Notes: generated by a model not told the origin, from the sequence alone. Shown: positions 1 to 9,342, counted from the first letter of the stretch. The stretch: DNA of 58,978 nt from an uncultured Erysipelotrichaceae bacterium (GCA_945877405.1 CAMCSA010000010.1:1-58978); one strand, 5' to 3'. Made by a program: numbers and translations.

Positions 1-50
1 TATGCCTGTGATTCATGTATCATCAAATCTGCTACTGCATATATTCATAC

Positions 51-1481
51 TTATACCATCATATACGGAAACGGATCCGTCTTTCTTTTCAGAATGATCT
101 CAAGAGCCTTTATGATGATTTCATGATCTCCTCCTTCATGAAGACCTGAAACCGCTACAGTATATTTCCACTTTCCGTTGATCCGGATCGGAAATGCACC
201 ACCAGATGAACAGTACGTTTCATTGAATACAGGTTGACGCCCTGCTGTTACAGCTGTGACATAGGCATACAGACTGCTGTGACCACAGGCAATCGCACTG
301 TTACGCTTTCCATTCATATATTTCAGATTGGATTCTGTTTTGCTATCCTGTAATACCCGGATGATTTCCACCTGTCTTTCTTCATCAAAAACAGTGACGG
401 CTATATTCCGATCATATTCCTTCTGCAGATCCACAATCGTTTTGACCAGTGTCCATGCATCGCTGTAATCAAAGGATGCATACTGCAGTACCTCTTCCTG
501 TTTTTCAAGCAGTGCTGCCGCCTTTTCATCATAGCTGTAGCCTTTTCTGATGGTATCCAGGATATGGGCGCAGTTTTTGGATACAGATAATGGTACGACA
601 TCACTTTCTGTTTTACCTTGTCTAATCAGCTGGACAAAGTGATGAATCTGACCATAGAAATCATCAACGACATATGGCTTTTCCATCACATAACGATGCT
701 CATTATGAGATGTCACTTCTGTTTTTACAGGCCGATGCAGGTCATATACCGTAATGCTTCCTTTCGATCCATGAATCACTGCCTTCTTTTCCTTTTTCCG
801 ATCAAAGGCGCACTCCAGTTTGACTTGGCATCCATCCGCTTCAAGAACTGCATCCGTATACAGATCAACCCCGTCTTTCACAACAGCTCTCAATGAAACC
901 AGCTTCAAATCATGTGGTGCATAGTCTTCTATCCATCCGGCATTGTAGATGCCTTCATCCAGAAGTGCTCCTCCACCAATCGGATTCAGATAATACAGAT
1001 CAGTCCTCGAAAGATCTGCCAAAGAACACAAACTTGTTTCAATGCCGGTAATCGTTCCGATTGTACCATTCTGTATTGTTTTATGAATTTCATCATACAA
1101 TGGGACAAACCTTGTCTTCAGTGCTTCCATGCACAACACACCAGTCTGTCTGGATACCGCTATGACCTCATCAGTTTCTTCTTCACTCAGACATAACGGC
1201 TTTTCACATAATACAGGCTTTCCGGCTTTCAGGCATCGAATGATCCATTCCTTGTGATAGGCATGGGGTACAGAAATATACACTGCATCCACATCCGGAT
1301 CATTTACGATATGATCAAAACCTGCATATGCCTTTACATTTCCATACTGATGTGCAAAGGCATCCGCTTTATCCTGTGTACGACAGCTGATCGCATAAAG
1401 CTGGCTGTTCTGTTCATTCTGCAGTGCTGCGACAAATCGATGTGCAATCCGTCCGGCACCGATAATTCCCCATCTGATCAT
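51..1481 (-). CDS. Gfo/Idh/MocA oxidoreductase fused to a C-terminal UPF0303/HbpS-like domain
   Basis: Predicted cytoplasmic NAD(P)-dependent sugar or inositol-type dehydrogenase of 476 residues. The N-terminus carries the nucleotide-binding motif GIIGAGRIA (residues 5-13) and the family signature CEKPLCLS near residue 100. A second domain starts near residue 335 and matches the UPF0303/HbpS-GlcG type (NGKRNSAIACGHSSLYA, then SGGAFPIRINGKW and VSGLHEGGDHE). Such domains are normally separate proteins of about 160 residues, so the fusion is unusual. The start at 1481 is chosen because AAAGGAGG lies just before it; an upstream in-frame extension has no such site. It lies 29 bp after the RpiR regulator on the same strand, so the two are probably one operon. 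The substrate is unknown. Confidence 0.8.
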   Translation of the reverse strand: MIRWGIIGAGRIAHRFVAALQNEQNSQLYAISCRTQDKADAFAHQYGNVKAYAGFDHIVNDPDVDAVYISVPHAYHKEWIIRCLKAGKPVLCEKPLCLSEEETDEVIAVSRQTGVLCMEALKTRFVPLYDEIHKTIQNGTIGTITGIETSLCSLADLSRTDLYYLNPIGGGALLDEGIYNAGWIEDYAPHDLKLVSLRAVVKDGVDLYTDAVLEADGCQVKLECAFDRKKEKKAVIHGSKGSITVYDLHRPVKTEVTSHNEHRYVMEKPYVVDDFYGQIHHFVQLIRQGKTESDVVPLSVSKNCAHILDTIRKGYSYDEKAAALLEKQEEVLQYASFDYSDAWTLVKTIVDLQKEYDRNIAVTVFDEERQVEIIRVLQDSKTESNLKYMNGKRNSAIACGHSSLYAYVTAVTAGRQPVFNETYCSSGGAFPIRINGKWKYTVAVSGLHEGGDHEIIIKALEIILKRKTDPFPYMMV

Positions 1482-1510
1482 GGTCCGCCTCCTTTTGTAA
1501 AAAAACATCC

Positions 1511-2338
1511 TTATCGTTTGCTTTCATAATAAGGATGTTTCTCAATATATTCTTCGTATGCCAATGTGATGATATTCGCCGTTAAAAGAAATTTTAATGG
1601 ATGGTCTTCAAAGTGCATGTTGTTAGGAATATATATGATACGATTGAACATCGCATCCTCTTTGAGATCCAGATTTCCGGTAATCATCCAGATCTTTGGA
1701 ATCTTCATGACATTTCTGTTTTCTCTGTTGACAAAGATACGATCGAAGAACTGACCTGAATTGGAGAAAATGATAAACAGGTCATCTTCATTTGCATGCA
1801 GTATTGCTTCTGTCTGCAGTGAATAGATTGCCGGAGCAAGAATGACCTTACCTGCCAGGCACAATTCTTCCTGCAGTTGTAATGCTGGCAGATATGCCTG
1901 CATACTGCCCATGACATAAACCTTGGAATGGGTTGCGATATCTCTTGCAAGCTCATGGACCTTGCTGTAATCCATGGTACGATGCAGTTCTGTTACAACC
2001 TGAGAGATTTCAAGAAGGTATTCCTCACTGTTACCACGTCGACGTGGATTCATCAGAATATCATGCCAGTGATCACTGGAACGGTTCAGTTCATCCATCA
2101 GTTCATTATAATCTTCATAACCGATTTTCCGACAGAATCTGGAAATCGTGGATTTGGATACCATACAGGCATCTGCCAGATTCTGAATACTGATTCCTCG
2201 AATCACACTCAGATAACGTAAGATATGAAAAGCAATAATATAATCTACCGAATCAGGTGCCTCATGGTTGATCTGTTCTAATAAAATAAATACCAGTCTG
2301 TTCATAATCTTATTTTCATTTCTATTCACTCTGCACAT
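1511..2338 (-). CDS. MurR/RpiR family transcriptional regulator
   Basis: A 275-residue sugar-phosphate-sensing repressor: an N-terminal RpiR helix-turn-helix (QNLADACMVSKSTISRFCRK) followed by a SIS domain (from about residue 110; VYVMGSMQAY and FIIFSNSGQFF), which in this family binds a phosphosugar. The family usually controls the adjacent sugar gene, here the Gfo/Idh fusion downstream. The start at 2338 is preceded by AAAAGG with 8 bases of spacing; a later ATG at 2305 is possible. Oddly, an intrinsic terminator ends only 23 bases upstream of 2338, leaving little room for a promoter. Confidence 0.85.
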   Translation of the reverse strand: MCRVNRNENKIMNRLVFILLEQINHEAPDSVDYIIAFHILRYLSVIRGISIQNLADACMVSKSTISRFCRKIGYEDYNELMDELNRSSDHWHDILMNPRRRGNSEEYLLEISQVVTELHRTMDYSKVHELARDIATHSKVYVMGSMQAYLPALQLQEELCLAGKVILAPAIYSLQTEAILHANEDDLFIIFSNSGQFFDRIFVNRENRNVMKIPKIWMITGNLDLKEDAMFNRIIYIPNNMHFEDHPLKFLLTANIITLAYEEYIEKHPYYESKR

Positions 2339-2360
2339 ATTGTAAACCTTTTCCATCAAT

Positions 2361-2385
2361 AAAAAAAGGCCGTTATGAAACGGTC
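2361..2385 (-). terminator. Intrinsic terminator between CDF gene and rpiR-like gene
   Basis: On the minus strand ACCGTT-TCAT-AACGG forms a compact hairpin followed by seven T. It lies 106 bp after the CDF stop and directly before the regulator's start. Confidence 0.7.
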
Positions 2386-2406
2386 TCACTGAAAAAGGAA
2401 GAATTG

Positions 2407-2424
2407 TGCAGTATTATCACTGCA
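2407..2424. promoter_or_regulatory. Inverted repeat upstream of RpiR-type gene
   Basis: TGCAGT-ATTATC-ACTGCA is a perfect 6-bp inverted repeat in the gap before the regulator. It may be an autoregulatory operator; this rests only on position and symmetry. Confidence 0.3.
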
Positions 2425-2490
2425 ATATCATTATGAACTGTTATTTGAAAGTTTTATGAAATTTCCAATTTTGGGAATCCGGTATGATAT

Positions 2491-3375
2491 TTACTCATTC
2501 GGGTTGACATGTACCATGATATGTTTTACTTCCGGAAATGTCTGTTCAATCGTATCATGAACCCTCTCTGCAGTTTCATGTGCCTGTTTTAATGTGGCAT
2601 TTCCATCTGCTCTGATTTCCACATCAACATATATTCTGTTTCCGAATATTCTTGTCCGCAGCAGATCAATGCCCATCACATCCTGAACCTCACTGACACA
2701 TTCATGAATTTTCTTCTCTGTTTCCTCATCACAGGAATGATCCACCATCTTGTCCACGGCATCCTTGAAAATATCCGCTGCAGCCTTGGCAATAAAGAAG
2801 AAGATAACAAAACTGGCAACCGAATCCATCACTGGATACCCCATCCTGGCACCGACTATTCCGATCAGAGCACCAATGGATGAAAAGGCATCCGAGCGAT
2901 GATGCCATGCATCCGCCATGAGTGCACTGGAGTGAATCTGTCGGGCATAATGTCTTGTATACCAGTACATAGCTTCTTTGGAAACAATGGAAATCACAGC
3001 AGCCGCAAGTGCCAGCATACCAGGAACCTGCAGATCTGCATAGTCACCTGAGATGATGTTTCCAAGGGCAGTATATCCGATGCCAAGACCTGTCATGAAC
3101 AGCACCATGGAAAGAACGATGGCAGCTACACACTCCATCCTTTCGTGTCCATATGGATGTTCCTGATCCGGAACACGGGAAGAAAGATGTACACCAATCA
3201 TGACGACAAATGTACTGAATACATCAGATGCGGAATGAATGGCATCTGATATCATCGCAGAAGAATGGGCAATCAAACCAGCCGCAAGTTTCATAAGTGA
3301 TAATGCCAGATTACCGGCAATGGTCACAACAGAGACTCTGTTGGCGACCTTCTGAAAAGTGTCTGTTTCTCTCAT
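2491..3375 (-). CDS. Cation diffusion facilitator (CDF) metal transporter
   Basis: A 294-residue inner-membrane divalent-metal/proton antiporter. Six hydrophobic segments are followed by a cytoplasmic ferredoxin-like domain (from about residue 205, ending HIMVHVNPNE). Both intramembrane metal-site signatures are visible as DxxHxxxD: SDAIHSASD in TM2 and ADAWHHRSD in TM5. The start at 3375 has AGGAGG seven bases upstream; a 20-codon upstream extension overlaps the leader and was discarded. The leader contains a probable NiCo aptamer and terminator, which points to Co/Ni (or related metal) export controlled by transcription attenuation. Confidence 0.92.
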   Translation of the reverse strand: MRETDTFQKVANRVSVVTIAGNLALSLMKLAAGLIAHSSAMISDAIHSASDVFSTFVVMIGVHLSSRVPDQEHPYGHERMECVAAIVLSMVLFMTGLGIGYTALGNIISGDYADLQVPGMLALAAAVISIVSKEAMYWYTRHYARQIHSSALMADAWHHRSDAFSSIGALIGIVGARMGYPVMDSVASFVIFFFIAKAAADIFKDAVDKMVDHSCDEETEKKIHECVSEVQDVMGIDLLRTRIFGNRIYVDVEIRADGNATLKQAHETAERVHDTIEQTFPEVKHIMVHVNPNE

Positions 3376-3425
3376 AAGTCCTCCTGAGCAGTATTTCCAG
3401 GCATTCTGCATGTGCTGAGGAGATG

Positions 3426-3471
3426 AAAAAAACATCCATGTTCAGCATACGCATTACTGTCACATGGATGT
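3426..3471 (-). terminator. Leader terminator (expression platform) before the CDF gene
   Basis: Minus-strand ACATCCATGT and ACATGGATGT form a perfect 10-bp stem with a 20-nt loop and a T7 tail, inside the 5' leader about 50 nt before the CDF start. Its 5' arm overlaps the 3' arm of the last aptamer helix, so the two folds exclude each other. Confidence 0.85.
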
Positions 3472-3531
3472 GATAATCCACTGTCACCAGGTGACCCGAC
3501 CTCATGATATAAAACCACAGTCTGTTCAGAT
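3454..3531 (-). promoter_or_regulatory. Candidate NiCo (czcD) riboswitch aptamer
   Basis: Read on the minus strand, the leader runs CUGAACAGAC, a hairpin GUGGU/AUCAU, GGUCGGGUCACC, a hairpin GUCAC/GUGAC, a stem UGGAU/AUCCA and finally GUGACAGUA. The order and conserved pieces (CUGA-CAG-C, CGGG and terminal GACAG) match what I remember of the NiCo riboswitch, a four-way junction found before CDF genes in Bacillota. The last helix competes with the downstream terminator, as expected for a metal-induced ON switch. The outer P1 helix is short here. Identification is by eye. Confidence 0.65.
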
Positions 3532-3606
3532 TGTACCGTATTCGCAGTGCAAAGAGATGACAATATTAACGCATGTCAGTCAGATATTAGTCAAGCGTAA
3601 CATCAG

Positions 3607-4299
3607 TTACAGATATCTGTCCTCCCATGCATGCAACAGTTCAACTTCCTTTTTCAGATGGATCCAGTGATGTGCGCCTTCTGCAAAATCGAGGGTACAC
3701 GGGTTATCATGAACAAACCGCTGTACAGTCTCATATGGAATCATTTCATCCTGTTCCGGATACAGAATATGTGTGTTTTCAGATAAAGCATGAACTGAAT
3801 GCTGTCTTGCATACATCAGATAGTCCCATGAAAGCACAGTTCCATCTTCACAGATGATTTCCTTTTTCTCTTTCAGCAGATCTTCATCCACACCATGCAT
3901 CTGCATGAGGCCTTCAATCATTATATTCATATCCAATAACGGTGAAGAATACAGACAACACGCAAACTGTTCCTTTTCATAGGCACATAAGGAAAACCAT
4001 ACACCGATGCTGACAGCCCTGATACTGATGTTATTCCAATGTTCTTTCACATAAGCAAGTACATCTTTTCGCTCAGGTTCAACATCCCATGGTACAAATC
4101 TGGCGTCATCTTTTCTTCCTCCATGCTGTGGGAAATCAATGGAAATCACCTGATATCCTTTCACACATGCGCGTTCAGCAAATTTCAGAGCCTCCTCCTT
4201 ATTGCCACCTTGCCCATGCAGATAAAGATATACACGATCACTTTGATCCCCATATACTACGGTCGGAATCTTTCCGATCTCAAATTGCGTCTGTCTCAT
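3607..4299 (-). CDS. Alpha/beta hydrolase (BAAT/dienelactone hydrolase-like)
   Basis: A 230-residue soluble serine hydrolase. LYLHGQGGNKEE forms the oxyanion-hole loop, RAVSIGVWFS holds the nucleophile serine (S-x-G, lacking the usual first glycine), YPEQDEMIPYE supplies the acidic residue and EGAHHWIH the histidine. Substrate is not predictable. The start at 4299 has a very strong AAAGGAGG, only a few bases after the T-run of the upstream gene's terminator, so expression probably depends on read-through or on the hairpin. The protein lacks a signal peptide. Confidence 0.8.
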   Translation of the reverse strand: MRQTQFEIGKIPTVVYGDQSDRVYLYLHGQGGNKEEALKFAERACVKGYQVISIDFPQHGGRKDDARFVPWDVEPERKDVLAYVKEHWNNISIRAVSIGVWFSLCAYEKEQFACCLYSSPLLDMNIMIEGLMQMHGVDEDLLKEKKEIICEDGTVLSWDYLMYARQHSVHALSENTHILYPEQDEMIPYETVQRFVHDNPCTLDFAEGAHHWIHLKKEVELLHAWEDRYL

Positions 4300-4314
4300 A
4301 TTGTCCTCCTTTAC

Positions 4315-4339
4315 AAAAAAAGGGAACCGTGAGGCTCCC
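4315..4339 (-). terminator. Intrinsic terminator after the DUF349 gene
   Basis: Minus-strand GGGAGCC-TCAC-GGTTCCC with T7. The hairpin begins 7 bp after the DUF349 stop and its T-run abuts the ribosome binding site of the next gene. Confidence 0.85.
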
Positions 4340-4346
4340 AATCGTA

Positions 4347-5705
4347 TCAACCGTTGATTCTTGCTTCGTCAGATTCGATTTCTGCTTCCAGAGAATCGAT
4401 TTCTCTCAGACGATTACGGTATTCGATTTCAGCATCTTCCTTCATTGTAGGATTTGCTGCAATCTTGATTCTGTATTCAGCATCTTCCAGCTTTCTCTTT
4501 AAAGAGTCCAGCTGCTTCTTCTTGCCTTCCAGTTCAGAAGAGATTCTGGAGATTGCAAAGTTCTTCTTTACCTGCCAGAAGGATTCCTTAACTTCATTGA
4601 ATTCATCCCACAGAGCATTGTTGTGTTCACGACCGGAATAACCGAGTTTCTTCCATTCTCTGTCGAGTTCCTTCATACGTTCTGTTGCAGCCTTGCCATA
4701 ATCCTTCTTATCAGCAATCTGTCTTGCTTCTTCAATCAGAGCCTTCTTAGCTTCAATGGATGTATTCCATTCGTTCTTTCTCTGTGCAAAGAATGCATCT
4801 CTCTGCTTGCGGAAACCACTGCGTACCTGGTTGAATTCCTTCCAGAGTGCATCATCAGTTTCACGATCAGCTCTTCCGGATCCCTTCCATTCTTCAAACA
4901 GTGCATCCATCTTAGCGCCTGCTTCCTTGTAGCTCTTGACATTTTCAGCAAGTTCTCTTGCACGCGCAATGATGTCTTCCTTCTTTTCCTTAGCTGTCTG
5001 CTGAGCTTCTGCTCTGCCTGCATTGTATGCCTGCTGCTTTGCACGCAGTTCCTTTTCTACACTGTTGAGAACAGACTTGTATTTTCTGTCTGCTTCACTT
5101 CCTGCAGAACCAAGGGACAGCAGTTCTTCACGCAGTTCTCTGACCTGATTCCGTGCATCACGGAAATTACCTGCATTTCTGAGTTCTTCAGCCTTGGCAA
5201 CAATTTCTTCTTTCTTGGCAGCGATTGCCTTACGCTGTTCCAGTCTTGGTGCAAATTCAGCTGTTGCAGAATCAAAACGTTCTTTCAGTTCAGTTTCCTT
5301 TGCTGTATTGAAACATGGAAGCTTATCCCATTCTTCCTTCAAACCGGCAAGAACTTCTTCATCACCATCCACGCCTTTGGATGCTTCTTCCATCTTACGG
5401 CACAGTTCACGCTTTTCCTCAATGGAATTTCTCAGCACGTTCAGTGCATCTTCCTTATATTCAGTGCCATACTCAATCTGTCCGCCTTCTTCAGCAGAAT
5501 GTTCCCAGACAAACATTGTATAGTCGCCATTCACTTCAATGCCAAACCAGCGTCCATGCCCATCAGCTACACCTTCTCTTGGTTCGACAGGATTTCCATT
5601 TTCATCTTTCGCGCCATAGAAAATTTCTACTGTCTTACCATCGAAAGTCTTCTGTGTTCTGAGCTTTTCTTTTGCAAATCTGTCATTAAATTCAGGTTTC
5701 TTCAT
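4347..5705 (-). CDS. DUF349 coiled-coil protein
   Basis: A 452-residue soluble, highly charged protein. After about 100 residues with a small globular segment (GRWFGIEVNGDYTMFVWEH) come repeated helical DUF349 units, recognisable from W-K/L-E-F patterns such as DALWKEFNQVRSGFRKQRDAFF and ALWDEFNEVKESFW, and then a coiled-coil tail. The molecular role of DUF349 proteins is not established. The start at 5705 is preceded by GGGG with seven bases of spacing; an earlier in-frame ATG two codons upstream is less well placed. The very long open frame on the opposite strand is a shadow caused by codon bias. Confidence 0.8.
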   Translation of the reverse strand: MKKPEFNDRFAKEKLRTQKTFDGKTVEIFYGAKDENGNPVEPREGVADGHGRWFGIEVNGDYTMFVWEHSAEEGGQIEYGTEYKEDALNVLRNSIEEKRELCRKMEEASKGVDGDEEVLAGLKEEWDKLPCFNTAKETELKERFDSATAEFAPRLEQRKAIAAKKEEIVAKAEELRNAGNFRDARNQVRELREELLSLGSAGSEADRKYKSVLNSVEKELRAKQQAYNAGRAEAQQTAKEKKEDIIARARELAENVKSYKEAGAKMDALFEEWKGSGRADRETDDALWKEFNQVRSGFRKQRDAFFAQRKNEWNTSIEAKKALIEEARQIADKKDYGKAATERMKELDREWKKLGYSGREHNNALWDEFNEVKESFWQVKKNFAISRISSELEGKKKQLDSLKRKLEDAEYRIKIAANPTMKEDAEIEYRNRLREIDSLEAEIESDEARING

Positions 5706-5844
5706 ATCCATACCCCACAAATCAAATCTCTAGTATATATTCTACTACAGATTCTCTGCATTTTATCAGGAAATTACGCTTACAACAATCTTTTCTTGAT
5801 CGGAATTGAAAAATACTTTCAATCATCTGTTTTTCAGGAGAAAT

Positions 5845-5876
5845 AAAAAGTGTACGAAACAAGCCGTTCCATACAC
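5845..5876 (-). terminator. Intrinsic terminator after the ABC transporter gene
   Basis: Minus-strand GTGTA/TACAC plus inner GGAAC/GTTTC stem followed by five T, starting about 10 bp after the stop codon. Confidence 0.7.
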
Positions 5877-5885
5877 CCGAATTCT

Positions 5886-8800
5886 TTATTCTGTGCGCAA
5901 TGCCTTGACCGGATCACTTTTTGCAGCCTTCCTGGAAGGGATAATTCCACCGATCATTGTCAGGATGATACTTAAGATGATCAGTATAACGGCACCCTGT
6001 ACAGGCAGCACTGCACTGACATCATTATTGCCTGCTAATGTATGAATCAATGCATTGCCTGGAATCAGCAGAAGCAGTGTCACACCGATTCCGATCAGCC
6101 CTGCCAGCAGACCTGTAATGAATGTTTCGGCATTGAAAACATTGGATACATTTCTTTTTGAAGCACCGATGGCACGCAGTACGCCGATTTCCTTCTGTCT
6201 TTCCAGTACGCTGATATAGGTGATGATACCGATCATGATCGAGGATACAACAAGGGAAATCGCCACGAAGGCAATCAGAACATAACTGATTGTATTGATG
6301 ATGTCTGTCACAGATGACATCAGTGTTGCCACTGTATCCACATACAGAATCACACGATCTTCTTCCCCTTTTGCTTCAACCATATCATTGTAGCTGTCGA
6401 TGATGTTTTTAACTTCTGTTTTGGCATCAAAATCAATCGGATAGATGACAATGGAAGATGGATCAGAAAGATCTGTATAACCGAAGGAAGACAGATTATC
6501 TTCATACGAAGTGGATGTGGCACTCATCATGGAGACCATCGCATTGGACAGCTGGCTCATATCCATGTTCATAGAGAAGGCATCCTTTAAAGCATCTGCG
6601 TTAAAGGAGAAACCGTTGCGCATGCCATTGCTCATCATGGAGACAAGGCTTTTCTGTAAGGAAGAAGTCAGTGTTGCCATGCTGGAGGATACAACTGAGC
6701 CAAGTTGCGTGGAAGCATTATTCATGATGCGGTTCATCACACTATCCAGATCAAGCATTCTGGAAAGATCATCCGTGATGACTTTCACTGCCGATTCACT
6801 TTCCAGATATGCATTGAACTGAGTTTCAATCACTTCCGTATTCACCTGTCCATACACTGCTGCATAGTCAGCATTCAGCGCATCCACAACAGTCTGTACA
6901 TCCTGTTGTGTAAAGGTGATATCCAAAGATGACAGCCAGGAAGTCATGATTGCCATTGCCTGCTCACTCTGCATATATGCCTGCATTCCACCAGTCGGAT
7001 CAGATGGATCAAAATAGGAAGAATGACTGTAATCATTCATCAGATCACTCTGCAGCTGCTGTAAGGAAGCCTGCACTTCAGAGCTGCTCATTTTTCCTGC
7101 AAGTATCTCATTGATCTTATTCTGCAGAATCTGCTGTGGTCTTTGACTTTCCAGATAATTCTTCATGTTTGTCATCTGTGATGCCAGTTCTGCATTGTTT
7201 CTGACAAAGTCATCCGCAACATCTTTCGCAAGTGTTTCAAAATCAATCTTTGTTACATCAATACTGACACCTTCCAGCAGTTTTTCCATATCAATGGAAG
7301 AAAGATTCATACCGGATAAATCCAAAGAGGATGCATCAAAGACGAAAGCACCTGGATCAATTGAGAATGCATTTGAAATGGCATCGGTATTGACAGTAAA
7401 CAGATCTTCCAGTAAGAAGCTTTCATTCTCTTTTTTGCCAAAGGCTTCACCTGTTAATACATTGATATCCGGATTTGCAATCTGTGCTTTGACAACTTCA
7501 CTTTCAGCAGCATTTCGAACCGTTGTTTCAACCAGATCATGACTGTAGGCAATACCGTTTGTCAGCACACCAGTCACAGATGGATCAGATGGCTGCACGA
7601 CGCCGACAATCTTCAAAAGTTTTGCCTGACTTACAAGGTTTTCCATATAAGCTTCATCTTCCCGCATGTCCGTATAGACATTCAGGTTTTCATCCTTGAC
7701 ATAACAGTCACCTGCATTGACAAGCTTCAGCTCAATTCCGATGAAATCATCATATCTGTATGTACCTGTTTCCGTTTCCACTTCTTCGGAGGATGAAGAG
7801 GATACGTTTCTGATCAGTGCTTCAAACTCGGAATAATCCTTCATTCCAAGAGAGTATAGAACCATATCTGTTACTCTTCCACTGTCAGATAATACGATGA
7901 CAGCCTCATTTTCATTTTCCGGCCATCTGCCCGTTTTCACATCATAGCTGTCTTTATACAGGGAATCCTGTGCTGGCAATGATGAGAATACGGAAGTGGT
8001 AAACATGGAGGAATAGATCGAGTTTGTCGGCATCAGACCTGAGCTTTGCAGCATCGTATTCGGATTGACCTGATGAATTTTTTCCTGTTCATCCACCATG
8101 TATATCAGTGGTTCCACACTGTACTTGTATTCCACTGCACGCACATATTCCTCAATTCCGGAGTCCCCTGTATCCAGGTATTCCTTAAAGGATGCCAGGT
8201 CATTTTCCGTAATGGTTGACATCATGGATGAAATGACACTGCTCTCTCTGACTTCACCTTCCTTTTCATCCACCATGGAAGCATGTCCTTCCATCATGGA
8301 TGTCATGTTCATGGCATTGCCTGTAATTTCAAGAGGATATTCCGATAAGGCATTTTCCTCTGTCTGATGAATATATGTGTTAACACCATTACTGAGAGAT
8401 AAAATCGCCGCAATACCGATGATACCAATTGACCCAGCGAAAGACACAAGCAGTGTTCTTGCCTTTTTAGTCAGCAGGTTATGAAACGAAAGCGACAGAG
8501 CTGTCAGAAATGACATGGATGACTTTCCCATGTTTTCGTGTCTGGCTGGTACATCCGTATCCTTGACTTCATATGGATCCGTGTCATTCAGTATCTTTCC
8601 ATCTTTTACGGATACAATTCTTGTTGCATACTGATAAGCAAGTTCCGGATTATGAGTCACCATGACAACAAGCCTGTCCCTGGCAACTTCCTTAAGCAGA
8701 TCCATGACCTGAATGCTTGTTTCCGAGTCCAGTGCTCCAGTCGGCTCATCTGCCAGAAGGATATCCGGATCATTGACAAGTGCACGTGCCAGAGCAACCC

Positions 8801-9245
8801 TCTGCATCTGTCCACCGGACATCTGGTTTGGTTTCTTATGTGCCTGCTCCTTTAAGCCGACAGCTTCCAGCGCCTGCAACGCACGCTGTTTTCTTTCATT
8901 TCTGCTGATACCGGAAATGGTAAGCGCCAGCTCCACATTAGCCAGTACTGTCTGATGAGGAATCAGGTTATAGGACTGAAAGACAAAACCGATCGTATGA
9001 TTACGATAGGAATCCCAGTCTGCATCTTTGTATTTCTTTGTTGAAATACCATTGATGATCAGATCTCCAGAATCATATCGATCCAGACCACCGATGATAT
9101 TCAGCAATGTTGTCTTACCCGAACCCGATGGTCCAAGGATCGCCACGAATTCATTATCACGCAGATTCAGGGAAACACCATCCAGCGCTTTCTGAACAAG
9201 ATCTCCTGTTCTGTATTCTTTTCTGATCTCTTTTATCTGTAACAT
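5886..9245 (-). CDS. ABC transporter, fused ATPase and FtsX/MacB-type permease
   Basis: A 1119-residue single-chain exporter half. Residues 1-230 are an ATPase with Walker A GPSGSGKTT (about 38), signature MSGGQMQRVALARAL, Walker B ILLADEPTGALD and H-loop VTHNPE. A transmembrane segment follows near residue 270 (LLVSFAGSIGIIGIAAILSL). About 600 extracytoplasmic residues rich in helices come next, then three C-terminal membrane segments with the FtsX signature (ERQKEIGVLRAIGASKRNV). This MacB-like layout exports peptides or lipids or acts as a mechanotransmitter, and the large extracellular domain suggests peptide handling. The start at 9245 follows GGGAG. No sensor kinase pair is adjacent. 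Confidence 0.9.
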   Translation of the reverse strand: MLQIKEIRKEYRTGDLVQKALDGVSLNLRDNEFVAILGPSGSGKTTLLNIIGGLDRYDSGDLIINGISTKKYKDADWDSYRNHTIGFVFQSYNLIPHQTVLANVELALTISGISRNERKQRALQALEAVGLKEQAHKKPNQMSGGQMQRVALARALVNDPDILLADEPTGALDSETSIQVMDLLKEVARDRLVVMVTHNPELAYQYATRIVSVKDGKILNDTDPYEVKDTDVPARHENMGKSSMSFLTALSLSFHNLLTKKARTLLVSFAGSIGIIGIAAILSLSNGVNTYIHQTEENALSEYPLEITGNAMNMTSMMEGHASMVDEKEGEVRESSVISSMMSTITENDLASFKEYLDTGDSGIEEYVRAVEYKYSVEPLIYMVDEQEKIHQVNPNTMLQSSGLMPTNSIYSSMFTTSVFSSLPAQDSLYKDSYDVKTGRWPENENEAVIVLSDSGRVTDMVLYSLGMKDYSEFEALIRNVSSSSSEEVETETGTYRYDDFIGIELKLVNAGDCYVKDENLNVYTDMREDEAYMENLVSQAKLLKIVGVVQPSDPSVTGVLTNGIAYSHDLVETTVRNAAESEVVKAQIANPDINVLTGEAFGKKENESFLLEDLFTVNTDAISNAFSIDPGAFVFDASSLDLSGMNLSSIDMEKLLEGVSIDVTKIDFETLAKDVADDFVRNNAELASQMTNMKNYLESQRPQQILQNKINEILAGKMSSSEVQASLQQLQSDLMNDYSHSSYFDPSDPTGGMQAYMQSEQAMAIMTSWLSSLDITFTQQDVQTVVDALNADYAAVYGQVNTEVIETQFNAYLESESAVKVITDDLSRMLDLDSVMNRIMNNASTQLGSVVSSSMATLTSSLQKSLVSMMSNGMRNGFSFNADALKDAFSMNMDMSQLSNAMVSMMSATSTSYEDNLSSFGYTDLSDPSSIVIYPIDFDAKTEVKNIIDSYNDMVEAKGEEDRVILYVDTVATLMSSVTDIINTISYVLIAFVAISLVVSSIMIGIITYISVLERQKEIGVLRAIGASKRNVSNVFNAETFITGLLAGLIGIGVTLLLLIPGNALIHTLAGNNDVSAVLPVQGAVILIILSIILTMIGGIIPSRKAAKSDPVKALRTE

Positions 9246-9342
9246 AATTGCATTTCTCCCTGATTGTGTCAAAATAGTAAAGTAATTTCATTCACATGTC
9301 CATTGACAAACTTTCAAAAATGAATACACAGGAGAAACACTT

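Noticed and set aside
3530-3535. TACAAT as -10 for the CDF leader
   Set aside because: The start point would fall inside the aptamer and remove its 5' strand; a promoter further upstream (TTGACT near 3590) is more likely, though its spacing is poor.
4623-5846. 407-residue plus-strand open frame antisense to the DUF349 gene
   Set aside because: Cys/Phe/Ser-rich low-complexity translation that mirrors the codon bias of the real gene; no RBS or family motif.
9303-9331. TTGACA with TACACA as a promoter for the HAD gene
   Set aside because: The -10 would overlap the ribosome binding site, so transcription would start after it.
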